A stretch of DNA of 64,000 bases, from assembly GCF_002844235.1 (NCBI RefSeq), contig NZ_PGTS01000006.1:62001-126000 (forward strand), written 5' to 3'. Shown here piece by piece: positions 16,771 through 24,248 of the stretch. How positions within the stretch are numbered: position 1 is the stretch's first letter; each line of letters starts with the position of its first letter. The stretch is from Thalassospira povalilytica. Lineage in GTDB: Bacteria; Pseudomonadota; Alphaproteobacteria; Rhodospirillales; Thalassospiraceae. Made by a program: the position numbers and the translations under genes. Below the pieces are notes generated by a model that made no database searches, was not told where the DNA came from, and saw only the letters and a list, made by a program, of their open reading frames with translations.

Positions 16771-17070
16771 CCGGCTCCCCTTCCCGGTAATTCATGATCA
16801 TGCTTTTTCTTGCTGATGGTCCGGCCCCTATAACCGGACGGCATAATCAAGGCCAAGCCCCCACAAAATTGCAATAGCCGATAACCCTGAGATTTTCGTC
16901 AACCGACCCCAAAACACCGCAAGAACGTGAAAGAACAAAATCCCGGCTTATGGCTTAATCGGGCATGACGGTTATGCCCCACATGGCCGTTGCACAACCA
17001 AGCCCTTCTTGCGTCACCACGCTTCCCCTTTATGTGCCGTTACGGCGCCACGCTGTTTGAAAGCCCCGAA
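16771..17070. other. Divergent spacer between lysR and a DMT transporter gene
   Basis: About 300 bases with no gene supported. It must hold the lysR promoter and probably that of the rightward transporter. No clear operator, terminator or RNA was recognised. Confidence 0.4.
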
Positions 17071-17979
17071 ATGACTGCCCTTTTATTTGCCATTGTTACA
17101 TTCTGCTGGGGCTTTACCTGGTATGCGATCAAGCTTCAGATCGGTCCGATCCCGGTTGAAATTTCGATCTTCTATCGCTTTGCCCTTGCCGCGGCCGTGC
17201 TGTGCGGCTTTTTGGTGCTGTCGCGCAAATGGCGCCCGGTGCCATGGCGCGCCCATCCGTGGATCGTGCTTCTGGGTTGCGGGCTTTTTGGCATCAACTT
17301 TATCCTGATGTATTCGGCCACCGCCTATATCGCATCGGGCATTGTGGCAGTGATTTTCACCACCTCGACCATTTTCAATGCGCTGGGCAACTGGGCCTTT
17401 TATGGCAATCGTCCAGGTGTGCGCTTTGTGTTTGGTGCGGCCTTCGGGCTTGGCGGGATTGCCTGCCTGTTTGCCAATCAGATTTACGCGCTTTCGCATA
17501 ATCCCCATGCGATCACCGGCATGTTGCTGGCCCTGTGCGGGACAGCTGTGTTCAGTTGCGGCAACATGGTATCGGTCAAGCTGCATTCCATGGGCATTCC
17601 CAATCGCGATGCGGTTGCGCGCGGCATGATTTACGGCACTGTGTTGCTGTTTATCTTTGCCACCTTGCGCGGCCAGACACCGGTGATGCCGACCGACCCG
17701 ATCTATATCGGCGGGTTGCTGTATCTTGCCATTCCGGGTTCGGTGGTGGCGTTCATCGCCTATCTCGCGCTGGTCAACCGGGTTGGTGCGGGGCGTGCGG
17801 CCTATGTCACTGTCCTGTTCCCGGTTGTCGCCCTTACGGTTTCGACCTTCCTTGAAGGCTATGTCTGGACCCCGATTGGCGCGACCGGCCTTGCCATGGT
17901 GTTGCTGGGCAATATCACCATCTTTGCCAAACTGCCGAAATTCATCCGCCTTCCGGGAAATACCGCACCAGTCAAATAA
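17071..17979 (+). CDS. DMT superfamily transporter (EamA domains)
   Basis: 302 aa from ATG 17071 (MTALLFAIVTFCWGFTW); the frame extends upstream to an ATG at 17032 and a TTG at 16990, but without a ribosome-binding site, and the protein family starts at the first membrane helix. About ten spans form two EamA repeats; WGFTWYAIKLQIGPIPVEISIFYRF is typical of the first and YLAIPGSVVAFIAYLALVNRVGAGRAAYVTVLFPVVA of the second. EamA proteins export amino acids or other metabolites across the inner membrane. A second, diverged EamA gene follows 310 bases later. Substrate unknown; the start is moderately certain. Confidence 0.82.
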   Translation: MTALLFAIVTFCWGFTWYAIKLQIGPIPVEISIFYRFALAAAVLCGFLVLSRKWRPVPWRAHPWIVLLGCGLFGINFILMYSATAYIASGIVAVIFTTSTIFNALGNWAFYGNRPGVRFVFGAAFGLGGIACLFANQIYALSHNPHAITGMLLALCGTAVFSCGNMVSVKLHSMGIPNRDAVARGMIYGTVLLFIFATLRGQTPVMPTDPIYIGGLLYLAIPGSVVAFIAYLALVNRVGAGRAAYVTVLFPVVALTVSTFLEGYVWTPIGATGLAMVLLGNITIFAKLPKFIRLPGNTAPVK

Positions 17980-18016
17980 CCCTCAATACCGGTCATCAGG
18001 CTTCAGGTCCGAAAAT

Positions 18017-18051
18017 GGCGAGCAGCAAGATTGTTGCTCGCCTATTTTTTT
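18017..18051 (+). terminator. Rho-independent terminator after the first DMT gene
   Basis: GGCGAGCA (18017-18024) pairs with TGCTCGCC (18035-18042), and the stem extends inward with one G-U pair. TATTTTTTT follows. It lies 38 bases after the transporter stop and separates the two transporter genes. Confidence 0.88.
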
Positions 18052-18289
18052 GCGTGTCACCGGGGCGTCCCCGCCCGAAAAGCACCAGCCCGGCAAGCAC
18101 CAGCAAAGAACGGACAAAATCATGCTCCCTACCGAAATCACGCCCAAACGCTTTGCGCTTGAAGAAAATCATCAATCAGGCAAACCTGTTTATCCGCAAG
18201 ATGACAGCAACCGCCTTGCCGCCACTGCCTCCTCGCCCAAGGCCACGGCCACCCGTCAGGGACATTTGCGCAAACAGGAAACCCGCCCC

Positions 18290-19258
18290 ATGCCCACACA
18301 GCCACAACGCCTGCCCGATCTCAAGATGGATGGAACAAGCTGGGCGATGTTGCTCATTCTTTCGGTTCTTTGGGGCGGATCGTTTTTCTTTACCGAAATC
18401 GCGCTTGTAGATCTTCCGCCCTTTACGCTTGTGCTGTGCCGGGTGACGATTGCGTCGCTGATCCTGTGGTGGGTGGTGTTGCTCCGTCACATCCCGATCC
18501 CGCGTGATCCGAAATTCTGGGGCGCGATTGTCATTATGGGTGCGTTTAACAATCTGGTGCCATTTTCGCTGATTGTCTGGGGACAGACCCATATTGCAAG
18601 CGGCCTTGCCGCCATCCTCAATGCGACCACCCCGCTTTTCACCATCGTCATCGCCCATATCGCCACCGACAATGAAAAGCTCAATCTGCGCAAGGCGCTG
18701 GGTGTGCTGATCGGCTTTGCCGGGGTGGTGGTGATCATCGGCCCGCCGGGTGGTGAAACCATTGCCGCCAAGGGCGAAAACGCCCTTAAACCGGCTTCTG
18801 CACTGGCACCGCTTGCCCCCTTTGCCATCCTGCTTGCGACATTCTGTTATGGCTGCACCGGGGTGTTTGGCAAACGGTTTGGCGGCATGAACCCGATCCT
18901 GACCGCAGCCGGCATGACCAGTGCATCAAGCATCCTGCTGATCCCGCTTGCCGCGATCATCGACCGCCCCTGGACCCTGCCGGTGCCCTCCCCCGAAACC
19001 CTGATGGCAGTCTTCGGCATCGCCGCCCTTTCGACATCGCTTGCCTATATCCTCTATTTCGCGATCCTCAAACGCGCCGGGGCATCCAACCTTCTGCTCG
19101 TCACCTTCCTGATCCCGGTCAGCGCGATATTGCTCGGTGTCGGTTTCCTTGGTGAAACGCTTCTGGTGCAACACATCATCGGAATGGGCGTGATCGGGGT
19201 TGGGTTGGCGGTGATTGATGGGCGGTTGGTGCGGCACCTTGGTAATAAAGACAACTAA
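18290..19258 (+). CDS. DMT superfamily transporter (EamA domains), second copy
   Basis: 322 aa from ATG 18290 (MPTQPQRLPDLKMDG), with AGGA nine bases upstream. The frame happens to be open back into the preceding transporter, but that stretch contains its terminator and is not coding. About ten membrane spans in two EamA repeats: MLLILSVLWGGSFFFTEIALVDLPPFTLVLCRV in the first and ALSTSLAYILYFAILKRAGASNLLLVTFLIPVSAILLG in the second. It probably exports an amino acid or small metabolite. It is only distantly similar to the first copy, so a recent tandem duplication is unlikely. The stop codon overlaps the first hicAB operator palindrome. Confidence 0.88.
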   Translation: MPTQPQRLPDLKMDGTSWAMLLILSVLWGGSFFFTEIALVDLPPFTLVLCRVTIASLILWWVVLLRHIPIPRDPKFWGAIVIMGAFNNLVPFSLIVWGQTHIASGLAAILNATTPLFTIVIAHIATDNEKLNLRKALGVLIGFAGVVVIIGPPGGETIAAKGENALKPASALAPLAPFAILLATFCYGCTGVFGKRFGGMNPILTAAGMTSASSILLIPLAAIIDRPWTLPVPSPETLMAVFGIAALSTSLAYILYFAILKRAGASNLLLVTFLIPVSAILLGVGFLGETLLVQHIIGMGVIGVGLAVIDGRLVRHLGNKDN

Positions 19259-19316
19259 TGCGCATTACGCGCATTAACATTGACTTGTTCTCTCACTATA
19301 CGCATAATGCGCATAA
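19256..19316 (+). promoter_or_regulatory. hicAB promoter with two palindromic operators
   Basis: Promoter: TTGACT (19280-19285), 17-base spacer, CATAAT (19303-19308). The palindrome TAATGCGCATTA (19256-19267) lies before the -35. The near copy TAATGCGCATAA (19305-19316) covers the -10. An extra half-site, GCGCATTA, lies at 19269-19276. Palindrome centres are 49 bases apart. HicB antitoxins with a ribbon-helix-helix tail typically repress their own operon through such repeats. Confidence 0.75.
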
Positions 19317-19333
19317 CGAAAAGAAAGGAGGCC

Positions 19334-19522
19334 ATGGATAGCAGGGAAATACTCAAACGGCTGAAAGATGACGGCTGGGAAATCGTTCGCACAAAAGGCA
19401 GTCATCACCAGCTTGCGCACCCGACAAAACCGGGCCGCGTTACAGTGCCTCATCCCAAACGGGAGATCCCAAAGGGCACCGTCAAAAGCATTGAAAGGCA
19501 ATCGGGTATTAAACTGCTGTAA
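19334..19522 (+). CDS. hicA: HicA family toxin (mRNA interferase)
   Basis: 62 aa from ATG 19334 behind an excellent AAAGGAGG; the upstream extension of the frame covers the promoter and is not coding. The whole protein is one HicA/YcfA double-stranded-RNA-binding-like fold: SREILKRLKDDGWEIVRTKGSHHQLAHP, with the catalytic His in GSHH (H24), then TVPHPKREIPKGTVKSIERQSGI. HicA cleaves mRNA and halts growth unless bound by HicB. Toxin-first order with the antitoxin 46 bases downstream is the usual hicAB arrangement. Length is normal for the family. The operator pair upstream supports an intact, regulated module. Confidence 0.95.
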   Translation: MDSREILKRLKDDGWEIVRTKGSHHQLAHPTKPGRVTVPHPKREIPKGTVKSIERQSGIKLL

Positions 19523-19568
19523 AGGCTTCCCGGTTCCTTACGGGAAATGGAAACAGGATGACAACAGA

Positions 19569-19937
19569 ATGAAACAGACCTATTGGGGTTTGGTCCACAC
19601 TGACGATGACGGCGGCTTCGGGATTTCCTTTCCGGATTTCCCGGGTTGCGTCAGCGCAGCAGATACAATGACGGAATTGGTGGAGTTGGGTACAGAGGCC
19701 CTTAACTTCCACATTGAGGGCATGCATGAAGACGGCGAAGATATCCCCGTCCCCTCGCCGGTCGTCGAGCTTGATGATGGTGCGGTTGGTATCGTTGCCA
19801 TCACCGCGACTATTCCGGGAAAAAAACGCCGGATCAACCTCACCCTTGATGCCAACCTGATTGACTTGATTGAGGCGAAATACGGCAAGCGCGCAGTTTC
19901 AAGTTTTCTTGAGGAAGCAGGGCGGAAGGCGCTTTAA
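19569..19937 (+). CDS. hicB: HicB family antitoxin
   Basis: 122 aa from ATG 19569, with AGGATG upstream; the preceding open frame overlaps hicA out of frame and is not coding. The N-terminal ~70 residues are the degraded RNase H-like HicB fold (YWGLVHTDDDGGFGISFPDFPGCVSAADT, ELGTEALNFHIEGM). The C-terminus KRRINLTLDANLIDLIEAKYGKRAVSSFLEEAGRKAL is a ribbon-helix-helix DNA-binding segment. It neutralises HicA and should bind the palindromes at 19256-19316. Nothing indicates damage. Confidence 0.95.
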   Translation: MKQTYWGLVHTDDDGGFGISFPDFPGCVSAADTMTELVELGTEALNFHIEGMHEDGEDIPVPSPVVELDDGAVGIVAITATIPGKKRRINLTLDANLIDLIEAKYGKRAVSSFLEEAGRKAL

Positions 19938-19944
19938 TGGCGGG

Positions 19945-20841
19945 AAAATAAATCTGTCTCGTTTTCCTTGTCCCCTGTTCCTCGAATGACACCCATCACG
20001 CCCCCTTTGAGATAGTGTGCCCCACTGGCTTTGACCGCCGAAGTTCGGTCGTTCAGCAGCTTAGGAATAGACCCAAGATGAACTTCCCACAGAGTAGTGA
20101 CGCGATACCGCTGATCGGAACAACACTTGGCGGCGTTGTCGTTGGTGTGTTCGCCGCCAACGGCTTCACAGCGTTTCGATGCGGCCTGGAATGGGAGACC
20201 CTTGCTGCCGGAGCACTCGGCCTTGTAGGTGGTTTGCTTGCTTACAGAGCCGCCACAACCCAGCAACGCGCTATCGAAGAGCGCAATGCATTTTCGTTTG
20301 GGGTACGAACCGACAGTCAACGAAAACAGGGGATCGCGGCAATCAACGAGGTTTTGCAAACCCGGTTCGATGGAAACTTTTACAGTGCCGCCGGAACGTT
20401 TCTTAGAAACGCTGTGCCAGAGATCCAAAAAGCTCTGGTCGGCAACGAACCATTGCCCAGAGATCTTGCCAAGATGGTTGCAAGAACAAGCCACTTACTC
20501 ATTGCCATTGTCGCGCATATTGAAGCAGTCGAGAAACGTCGAGCAGCAATACCGACAATTGCTAATACCCCCTGTGATAGAACAAGCGATGCCCCCCGAT
20601 TGCGGGAAAACTTCGAAAGACTGATCTCTTGCCTTCATGAAATGGACGAATATTTCAGATTTCCTCACGAACACCTCCTAGGGTCATCGAGTTGAAATCA
20701 GTATCTGGCTTTGATATGGCGATGCGCCCGACCCGGCCCTTCGCTGCAGCGCGACGACATCCGCGCTCAAGCCTTGCTTTGAGTATACGGATGTCTCCAG
20801 AAAATGGAGACAGATACAGAAAATGGGGACAGATTTATTTT
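19945..20841. repeat. 14-bp inverted repeats enclosing an orphan gene
   Basis: AAAATAAATCTGTC at 19945-19958 recurs exactly as its complement at 20828-20841, enclosing the membrane gene at 20078-20695. The right end also has two tandem units, CAGAAAATGGAGACAGATA (20798-20816) and CAGAAAATGGGGACAGATTT (from 20817), plus the inverted repeat GTCTCCA/TGGAGAC (20793-20811). The left end continues with a degenerate copy of the same unit. No transposase is present. REP-like or MITE-like repeats are the likeliest explanation. Confidence 0.6.
20078..20695 (+). CDS. Hypothetical protein with two membrane segments
   Basis: 205 aa from ATG 20078 (MNFPQSSDAIPLIG). No Shine-Dalgarno sequence is obvious, so the start is tentative; the frame is open back to 20015. 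Residues ~10-30 and ~45-65 are hydrophobic (IPLIGTTLGGVVVGVFAANGF; TLAAGALGLVGGLLAYRAA), with GxxxG-like glycine spacing. A cytosolic or periplasmic helical region of about 140 residues follows, containing TTQQRAIEERNAF and several His/Arg-rich helices. I recognise no family. It lies in the accessory patch after hicAB and is enclosed by inverted repeats, so it may be transferred cargo. Codon use looks less optimised than in neighbouring housekeeping genes. Confidence 0.6.
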   Translation: MNFPQSSDAIPLIGTTLGGVVVGVFAANGFTAFRCGLEWETLAAGALGLVGGLLAYRAATTQQRAIEERNAFSFGVRTDSQRKQGIAAINEVLQTRFDGNFYSAAGTFLRNAVPEIQKALVGNEPLPRDLAKMVARTSHLLIAIVAHIEAVEKRRAAIPTIANTPCDRTSDAPRLRENFERLISCLHEMDEYFRFPHEHLLGSSS

Positions 20842-21034
20842 AGCGACACAACATTAAATCACCGCACAGACAAAAGGTCGGAGGGAATTGTAAAAATCAG
20901 CCTTTGGGCTGCTTTTTATCCTTGGGCTTTCGCCCTGCGGACCGTTGCGCGGTTTGCGCAACGTCTCTCGAAAGCTGCCTGCGTCGCTTTCTCGCGAACC
21001 CGCGGGGGTTAAGTCCTCTCCCCGCGTTAGCCAC
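20696..21034. other. Non-coding stretch with a run of five stem-loops
   Basis: No gene is supported. After the repeats described at 19945-20841 come stem-loops at 20898-20911 (CAGCC/GGCTG, then CTTTTT), 20924-20935 (GGGC/GCCC), 20944-20962 (GTTGCGC/GCGCAAC), 20970-20991 (GAAAGC/GCTTTC) and 21001-21026 (CGCGGGG/CCCCGCG). All five lie within 130 bases and just ahead of the tRNA terminator. They may be a dispersed genomic repeat or a structured transcript. Confidence 0.5.
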
Positions 21035-21077
21035 ATAACAGAAAAGCCCGATCCATCGGATCGGGCTTTTCTGTTAT
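21035..21077 (-). terminator. Terminator hairpin of tRNA-Met
   Basis: A perfect 20-bp stem: 21035-21054 pairs with 21058-21077 around an ATC loop. It directly abuts the CCA end of the leftward tRNA gene. The stem contains an AGAAAAGCCCGATCC arm, so the transcript ends in a T-rich 3' arm. Confidence 0.85.
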
Positions 21078-21154
21078 TGGTAGCGGAGGAGGGACTTGAA
21101 CCCCCGACACGCGGATTATGATTCCGCTGCTCTAACCAGCTGAGCTACTCCGCC
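21078..21154 (-). tRNA. tRNA-Met (CAT anticodon), elongator type
   Basis: 77 bases, read leftward, with encoded CCA. The acceptor stem GGCGGAG pairs with CTCCGCT. The D arm is GCTC...GAGC. The anticodon stem GCGGA/TCCGC encloses the loop ATCATAA, giving anticodon CAT. The T arm is GGGGG-TTCAAGT-CCCTC. The sequence matches the elongator tRNA-Met form usual in alphaproteobacteria rather than the initiator, which has GGG pairs in the anticodon stem. A CAT anticodon could also mark a lysidine-modified tRNA-Ile, but the body is that of tRNA-Met. A decayed copy lies upstream at 21323-21396. Confidence 0.93.
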
Positions 21155-21322
21155 ACAAGTATTTTGTGGTGTTCCGTATCGTTCGGAACGAGGCGGTTTT
21201 TAAGTCAGGGAGCCGTCCCCGTCAAGCGCCTTTTTGACGTTTTTGTCAAAAAAGATTTCACCTCAATCAACAGATGAAGTTTATCTGCCCTAGCCCGCCT
21301 TTCCGTACGAAAAGGCAGGCAT
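21155..21322. other. tRNA-Met promoter region
   Basis: Short spacer with no gene. It contains the palindrome TTTTTGAC/GTCAAAAA at about 21232-21253, likely within the tRNA promoter, and a GCCTTT.../AAAGGC hairpin at 21297-21316 that immediately follows the decayed tRNA copy. Confidence 0.45.
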
Positions 21323-21396
21323 TGGTAGCGCTGGAACGACTTGAACCCCCGACACGCGGATTATGATTCCGCTGCTCGCCCTGTGGCCATGCCGCC
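21323..21396 (-). pseudogene. Degenerate tRNA-Met copy
   Basis: The leftward sequence from GAGCAGCGGAATCATAATCC to the CCA (21376-21323) matches the intact tRNA-Met, including the D-stem 3' side, the whole anticodon arm with CAT and the T loop. The T-stem 3' side (CGTTC for CCCTC) and acceptor 3' side (CAGCGCT for CTCCGCT) are altered. The 5' part keeps only GGCGG and lacks a foldable D arm. It directly abuts the mnmA stop codon. It should not fold as a tRNA. Confidence 0.8.
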
Positions 21397-22542
21397 TTAT
21401 GCCGCTGTCGCGGTATTGCTGATCAGCTCCTCGCGGGTGATCCAGCCGCCACCAAGGACGCGTTCGCCCTGATAGAACACACCGGCCTGCCCCGGGGCGA
21501 TGCCGAACTGGGCATCATGGAGTTCGATGCGGGCCTCGCCGCGGGCTTCGGGGAAGACGGTTGCCGTGGTCGGCTGCATGGCCGAGCGCAGTTTGACTTC
21601 GACCTCGACCCCGTTTTCATCGATCTGGTCGCCATCAAGCCAGTTGAGCTCTTTGACATAGACCATTTTCTTGGCAAGGGCGGCCTTGGGGCCAACCACG
21701 ACCTGACGTTTTTCCGGGACCAGCTTGACGACATAAAGCGGCTCTGCCGTGCCCCCGATATTAAGGCCGCGACGCTGCCCGACCGTGTAATGGATCAGGC
21801 CGCGGTGATCACCCATGACATTGCCATCAAGGTCAACGATCTGGCCCGGCTCACCGGCTTCGGGACGGAGGCGTTCGACCAGACGGGCATATTTGCCATC
21901 GGGCACAAAGCAGATGTCCTGGCTGTCGGGCTTGTCGGCGACCTCAAGACCAAACTTGGCGGCAAGGGCACGGGTTTCGGCCTTGCTCATCAGATGACCA
22001 AGCGGGAAGCGCAGGAAATCGAGCTGTTCCTGGGTGGTGGTGAACAGGAAATAGCTTTGATCGCGGTTCGGATCAGCCGCACGGTGAAGCTGCGCGCGCC
22101 CATCGGCACCGAGTTTACGCTGCACATAATGGCCCGTCGCCATGCAATCCGCGCCAAGGTCATAGGACGTTTCAAGCAGGTCACGGAATTTGACGGTCTG
22201 ATTGCATTTCACGCACGGGATCGGGGTTTCGCCGCGCATATAGCTGTCGGCAAAATCATCGATCACTTCTTCGCGGAAGCGTGATTCGTAATCGAGCACG
22301 TAATAGGGAATGTCGATATCCTCGGCCACTTTGCGCGCATCGTAAATATCGCGCCCGGCACAGCAGGATTTCGCACGGGTCGGTGCATTGGCACCCATAT
22401 CATAAAGCTGAAGCGTGATGCCGACCACGTCATAGCCTTCCGATTTCAGAAGGGCCGCAACCGCGGAGCTGTCCACACCACCCGACATGGCCACAACCAC
22501 GCGCGTGTCTTCAGGGGCCTTATCAAAGCCAAGAGAGTTCAT
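21397..22542 (-). CDS. mnmA: tRNA-specific 2-thiouridylase MnmA
   Basis: 381 aa from ATG 22542, with GGTGGG upstream. The PP-loop ATPase motif is SGGVDSS (20-26). The catalytic cysteines are in PCVKCNQ and DICFV, and RDQSYFLF and GQRRGLN are conserved family blocks. MnmA transfers sulfur to position 2 of U34 in tRNA-Lys, Glu and Gln, using sulfur relayed from IscS. IscS is encoded about 5 kb away. Length is normal. It stands alone and is followed by the tRNA-Met pseudogene and gene, which are not its substrates. Confidence 0.96.
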   Translation of the reverse strand: MNSLGFDKAPEDTRVVVAMSGGVDSSAVAALLKSEGYDVVGITLQLYDMGANAPTRAKSCCAGRDIYDARKVAEDIDIPYYVLDYESRFREEVIDDFADSYMRGETPIPCVKCNQTVKFRDLLETSYDLGADCMATGHYVQRKLGADGRAQLHRAADPNRDQSYFLFTTTQEQLDFLRFPLGHLMSKAETRALAAKFGLEVADKPDSQDICFVPDGKYARLVERLRPEAGEPGQIVDLDGNVMGDHRGLIHYTVGQRRGLNIGGTAEPLYVVKLVPEKRQVVVGPKAALAKKMVYVKELNWLDGDQIDENGVEVEVKLRSAMQPTTATVFPEARGEARIELHDAQFGIAPGQAGVFYQGERVLGGGWITREELISNTATAA

Positions 22543-22659
22543 TTTTCCCACCCATCTGCGGGTCAAGGCCGCAGCGACAAGAAGTTAATCCAAAAAGGCA
22601 ACGGGCGGCATTTCCGCCACCCGCACGCAATATTTCGAGCTTATATAAGCGATGTTCGC

Positions 22660-23364
22660 CTATTTTGCCAGATCAAGTCCCATCTGCCAGAAATCGGCTT
22701 CAAGGCGGCTAGCCATGGCAAAGGTATCGACCAGACCATCAATGCGATCATGACCGCCGCGCTTGGCGACGGTATGTTCCAGCAAATCGATTTCAGCCTT
22801 GGCCACGTCCTGGAATTCGGCGGACGCATACATTTCAATCCATGCCCGGTACGGATTGCCGTCCAGCCTTGTATCAGAACTTGCCATCAGGCGGTTTGCG
22901 ATTTCGGCATAGCCAACCATACAGGGCATCAGGGCAACCTGAAGATCAACCACATCGCCCTGCACACCGCGATCCAGCACATAGCGGGTATAGGTCACGC
23001 ACGCGCGTGCTTCGGGTTCGGCAATGATATCGGCCTCGGACAGGCTCCAGCCTTTGCAGAATTCAAGATGCAGGCTCATTTCCATATCAAGGATCGCATG
23101 CACGGTGCCCGAAAACTGGCGCATGGCGGTCAAATCTTCGGCCTTGTAGACCGCAAGCGCATAGGCGCGCGAAAACTGGATCAGAAACAGGTAATCCTGG
23201 ATCAGATAATGCTTGAAGGCCGCTTCGGGCAATGTGCCGGCACCAAGCTGTTTGACGAAGTCATGGCAGACATAGCTTTCCCAGGCGTCGGTTGCGCGCG
23301 CACGCAATTTGCCAAACAGGCTGTCGTCCGGAATGATATCGGTAAAGGTGGCGGTCTGGCTCAT
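22660..23364 (-). CDS. tenA: TenA family protein (aminopyrimidine aminohydrolase / thiaminase II)
   Basis: 234 aa from ATG 23364 (MSQTATFTDIIPDDSLFGKLR). In-frame ATGs at 23397 and 23418 lie closer to the isc terminator and have no better ribosome-binding site. It is an all-helical TenA fold with the conserved blocks FKHYLIQDYLFL (D57), the Cys nucleophile in MPCMVGYAEI (C148), NPYRAWIEMYAS and a C-terminal EADFWQMG glutamate. TenA hydrolyses aminomethyl-pyrimidine breakdown products so they can be reused in thiamine synthesis. No thiamine genes and no recognisable TPP riboswitch are nearby, so the gene seems to stand alone. Confidence 0.9.
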   Translation of the reverse strand: MSQTATFTDIIPDDSLFGKLRARATDAWESYVCHDFVKQLGAGTLPEAAFKHYLIQDYLFLIQFSRAYALAVYKAEDLTAMRQFSGTVHAILDMEMSLHLEFCKGWSLSEADIIAEPEARACVTYTRYVLDRGVQGDVVDLQVALMPCMVGYAEIANRLMASSDTRLDGNPYRAWIEMYASAEFQDVAKAEIDLLEHTVAKRGGHDRIDGLVDTFAMASRLEADFWQMGLDLAK

Positions 23365-23418
23365 GGATGTTTCGTCCCGTTTTGCGGTATCAGCCATCAT
23401 GGCGGTGATGGCGGTCAT

Positions 23419-23460
23419 TCAAACAAAAACAGACCAGCCCGCGCAAAGCAGGCTGGTCTG
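23419..23460 (-). terminator. Terminator of the isc operon
   Basis: CAGACCAGCC (23430-23439) pairs with GGCTGGTCTG (23451-23460). On the minus strand the stem is followed by TGTTTTTGTTTG. It lies about 55 bases after the iscX stop. Confidence 0.9.
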
Positions 23461-23514
23461 ATATTTCGTGGTCAGGGTGCAGGCCGAAAGGCGCACGTCT
23501 CAACCCTTTCGAAA

Positions 23515-23712
23515 TCAGTCTTCGCGTTCGTCGATCCAGGCCATCTGGATGGCTTCGAGAATCTTTTCGTTCGATTTCTCGGGATCGTCTTCGAAACCTT
23601 CAAGCTCGCAGACCCATTTATGCAGGTCGGTAAAGCGAAGGTTGAGGTTATCCTTGTCAGGATGGGCTTCCTCAAGCTCGATCGCGATGTCCTGAATATC
23701 TGTCCAACGCAT
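23515..23712 (-). CDS. iscX: Fe-S cluster assembly protein IscX
   Basis: 65 aa from ATG 23712 behind AAAGGAG. The sequence RWTDIQDIAIELEEAHPDKDNLNLRFTDLHKWVCELEGFEDDPEKSNEKILEAIQMAWIDE covers the IscX family from end to end. IscX binds iron and IscS and modulates sulfur transfer during cluster assembly on IscU. It is the last gene of the operon, 56 bases after fdx. Length equals the usual ~66 residues. The acidic patches expected for IscS binding are present. Confidence 0.95.
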   Translation of the reverse strand: MRWTDIQDIAIELEEAHPDKDNLNLRFTDLHKWVCELEGFEDDPEKSNEKILEAIQMAWIDERED

Positions 23713-23768
23713 ATCCGTCTCCTTTGGTGCCCGGGGCGCAAAACACACCGGTCAAAAGAAGGTCAAAC

Positions 23769-24104
23769 TTACTTGTCGACCATCATGTTGCGGGTCGCAG
23801 CCGGCAGCTTGACGCGCAGGCCGTCGAGTTCGTCGCTCATGATGATCTGGCAGCCAAGACGCGACGTCTCGGTCAGGCCGAAAGCAAGATCAAGCATGTC
23901 TTCTTCGTCTTCGGACGGCTCGTCAAGTTTGTCGAACCATTCTTCGTCCAGAACAACGTGGCAGGTCGAGCAAGCCAGCGAACCTTCGCATGCACCTTCA
24001 AGGTCAATGCCGTTCTTATGGGCAGCTTCCAGAACGGACAGGCCGTCGGCAACTTCGAATTCCTTTTCGGTGCCATCGGTCTCAACAAAAACGATCTTAG
24101 GCAT
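23769..24104 (-). CDS. fdx: 2Fe-2S ferredoxin of the ISC system
   Basis: 111 aa from ATG 24104, with GAGGAGAAAGG upstream. Adrenodoxin-type ferredoxin: the cluster ligands C39, C45 and C48 lie in [10 protein letters not shown] and C85 in RLGCQI. The acidic helix [11 protein letters not shown] would contact IscS or the reductase. It supplies electrons for persulfide reduction and cluster formation on IscU. It lies between hscA and iscX, the standard ISC order. 144 bases without a gene separate it from hscA. Confidence 0.95.
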   Translation of the reverse strand: MPKIVFVETDGTEKEFEVADGLSVLEAAHKNGIDLEGACEGSLACSTCHVVLDEEWFDKLDEPSEDEEDMLDLAFGLTETSRLGCQIIMSDELDGLRVKLPAATRNMMVDK

Positions 24105-24248
24105 CTGTGCCTTTCTCCTCGGTAATACTTTTCGTTCGATCTCTGTTTGCTGCGCTGCTTGTCACAACGCAATTGTCCGGCCCTGACCTTGGCGGTTGTT
24201 CGGGACAATCGCCGTACTTGACCGGTTTGTCAATTCCACCGGTGCCGA

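Noticed and set aside
17726..18289. Upstream extension of the second DMT transporter frame
   Set aside because: The extension overlaps the first transporter in another frame and passes through its rho-independent terminator.
20854..21036. 60-codon minus-strand frame over the stem-loop run
   Set aside because: Translation is dictated by the palindromes; no ribosome-binding site or homology recognised.
21323..21396. A second functional tRNA-Met
   Set aside because: D arm missing and T and acceptor stems mismatched, so it cannot fold as a tRNA.
19256..21396. A full integrative element with attachment sites at the tRNA-Met 3' end
   Set aside because: No integrase is present and no second copy of the tRNA 3' end occurs at the far (19.2 kb) side; the fragment at 21323 lies on the wrong side for simple integration.
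23365..23430. TPP riboswitch ahead of tenA
   Set aside because: I looked for the conserved THI-box segments in the short spacer and found none; it is filled by the isc terminator.
22750..24186. 478-codon plus-strand frame across tenA, iscX and fdx
   Set aside because: It runs antisense through three recognised genes and their terminator; no domain or ribosome-binding site.
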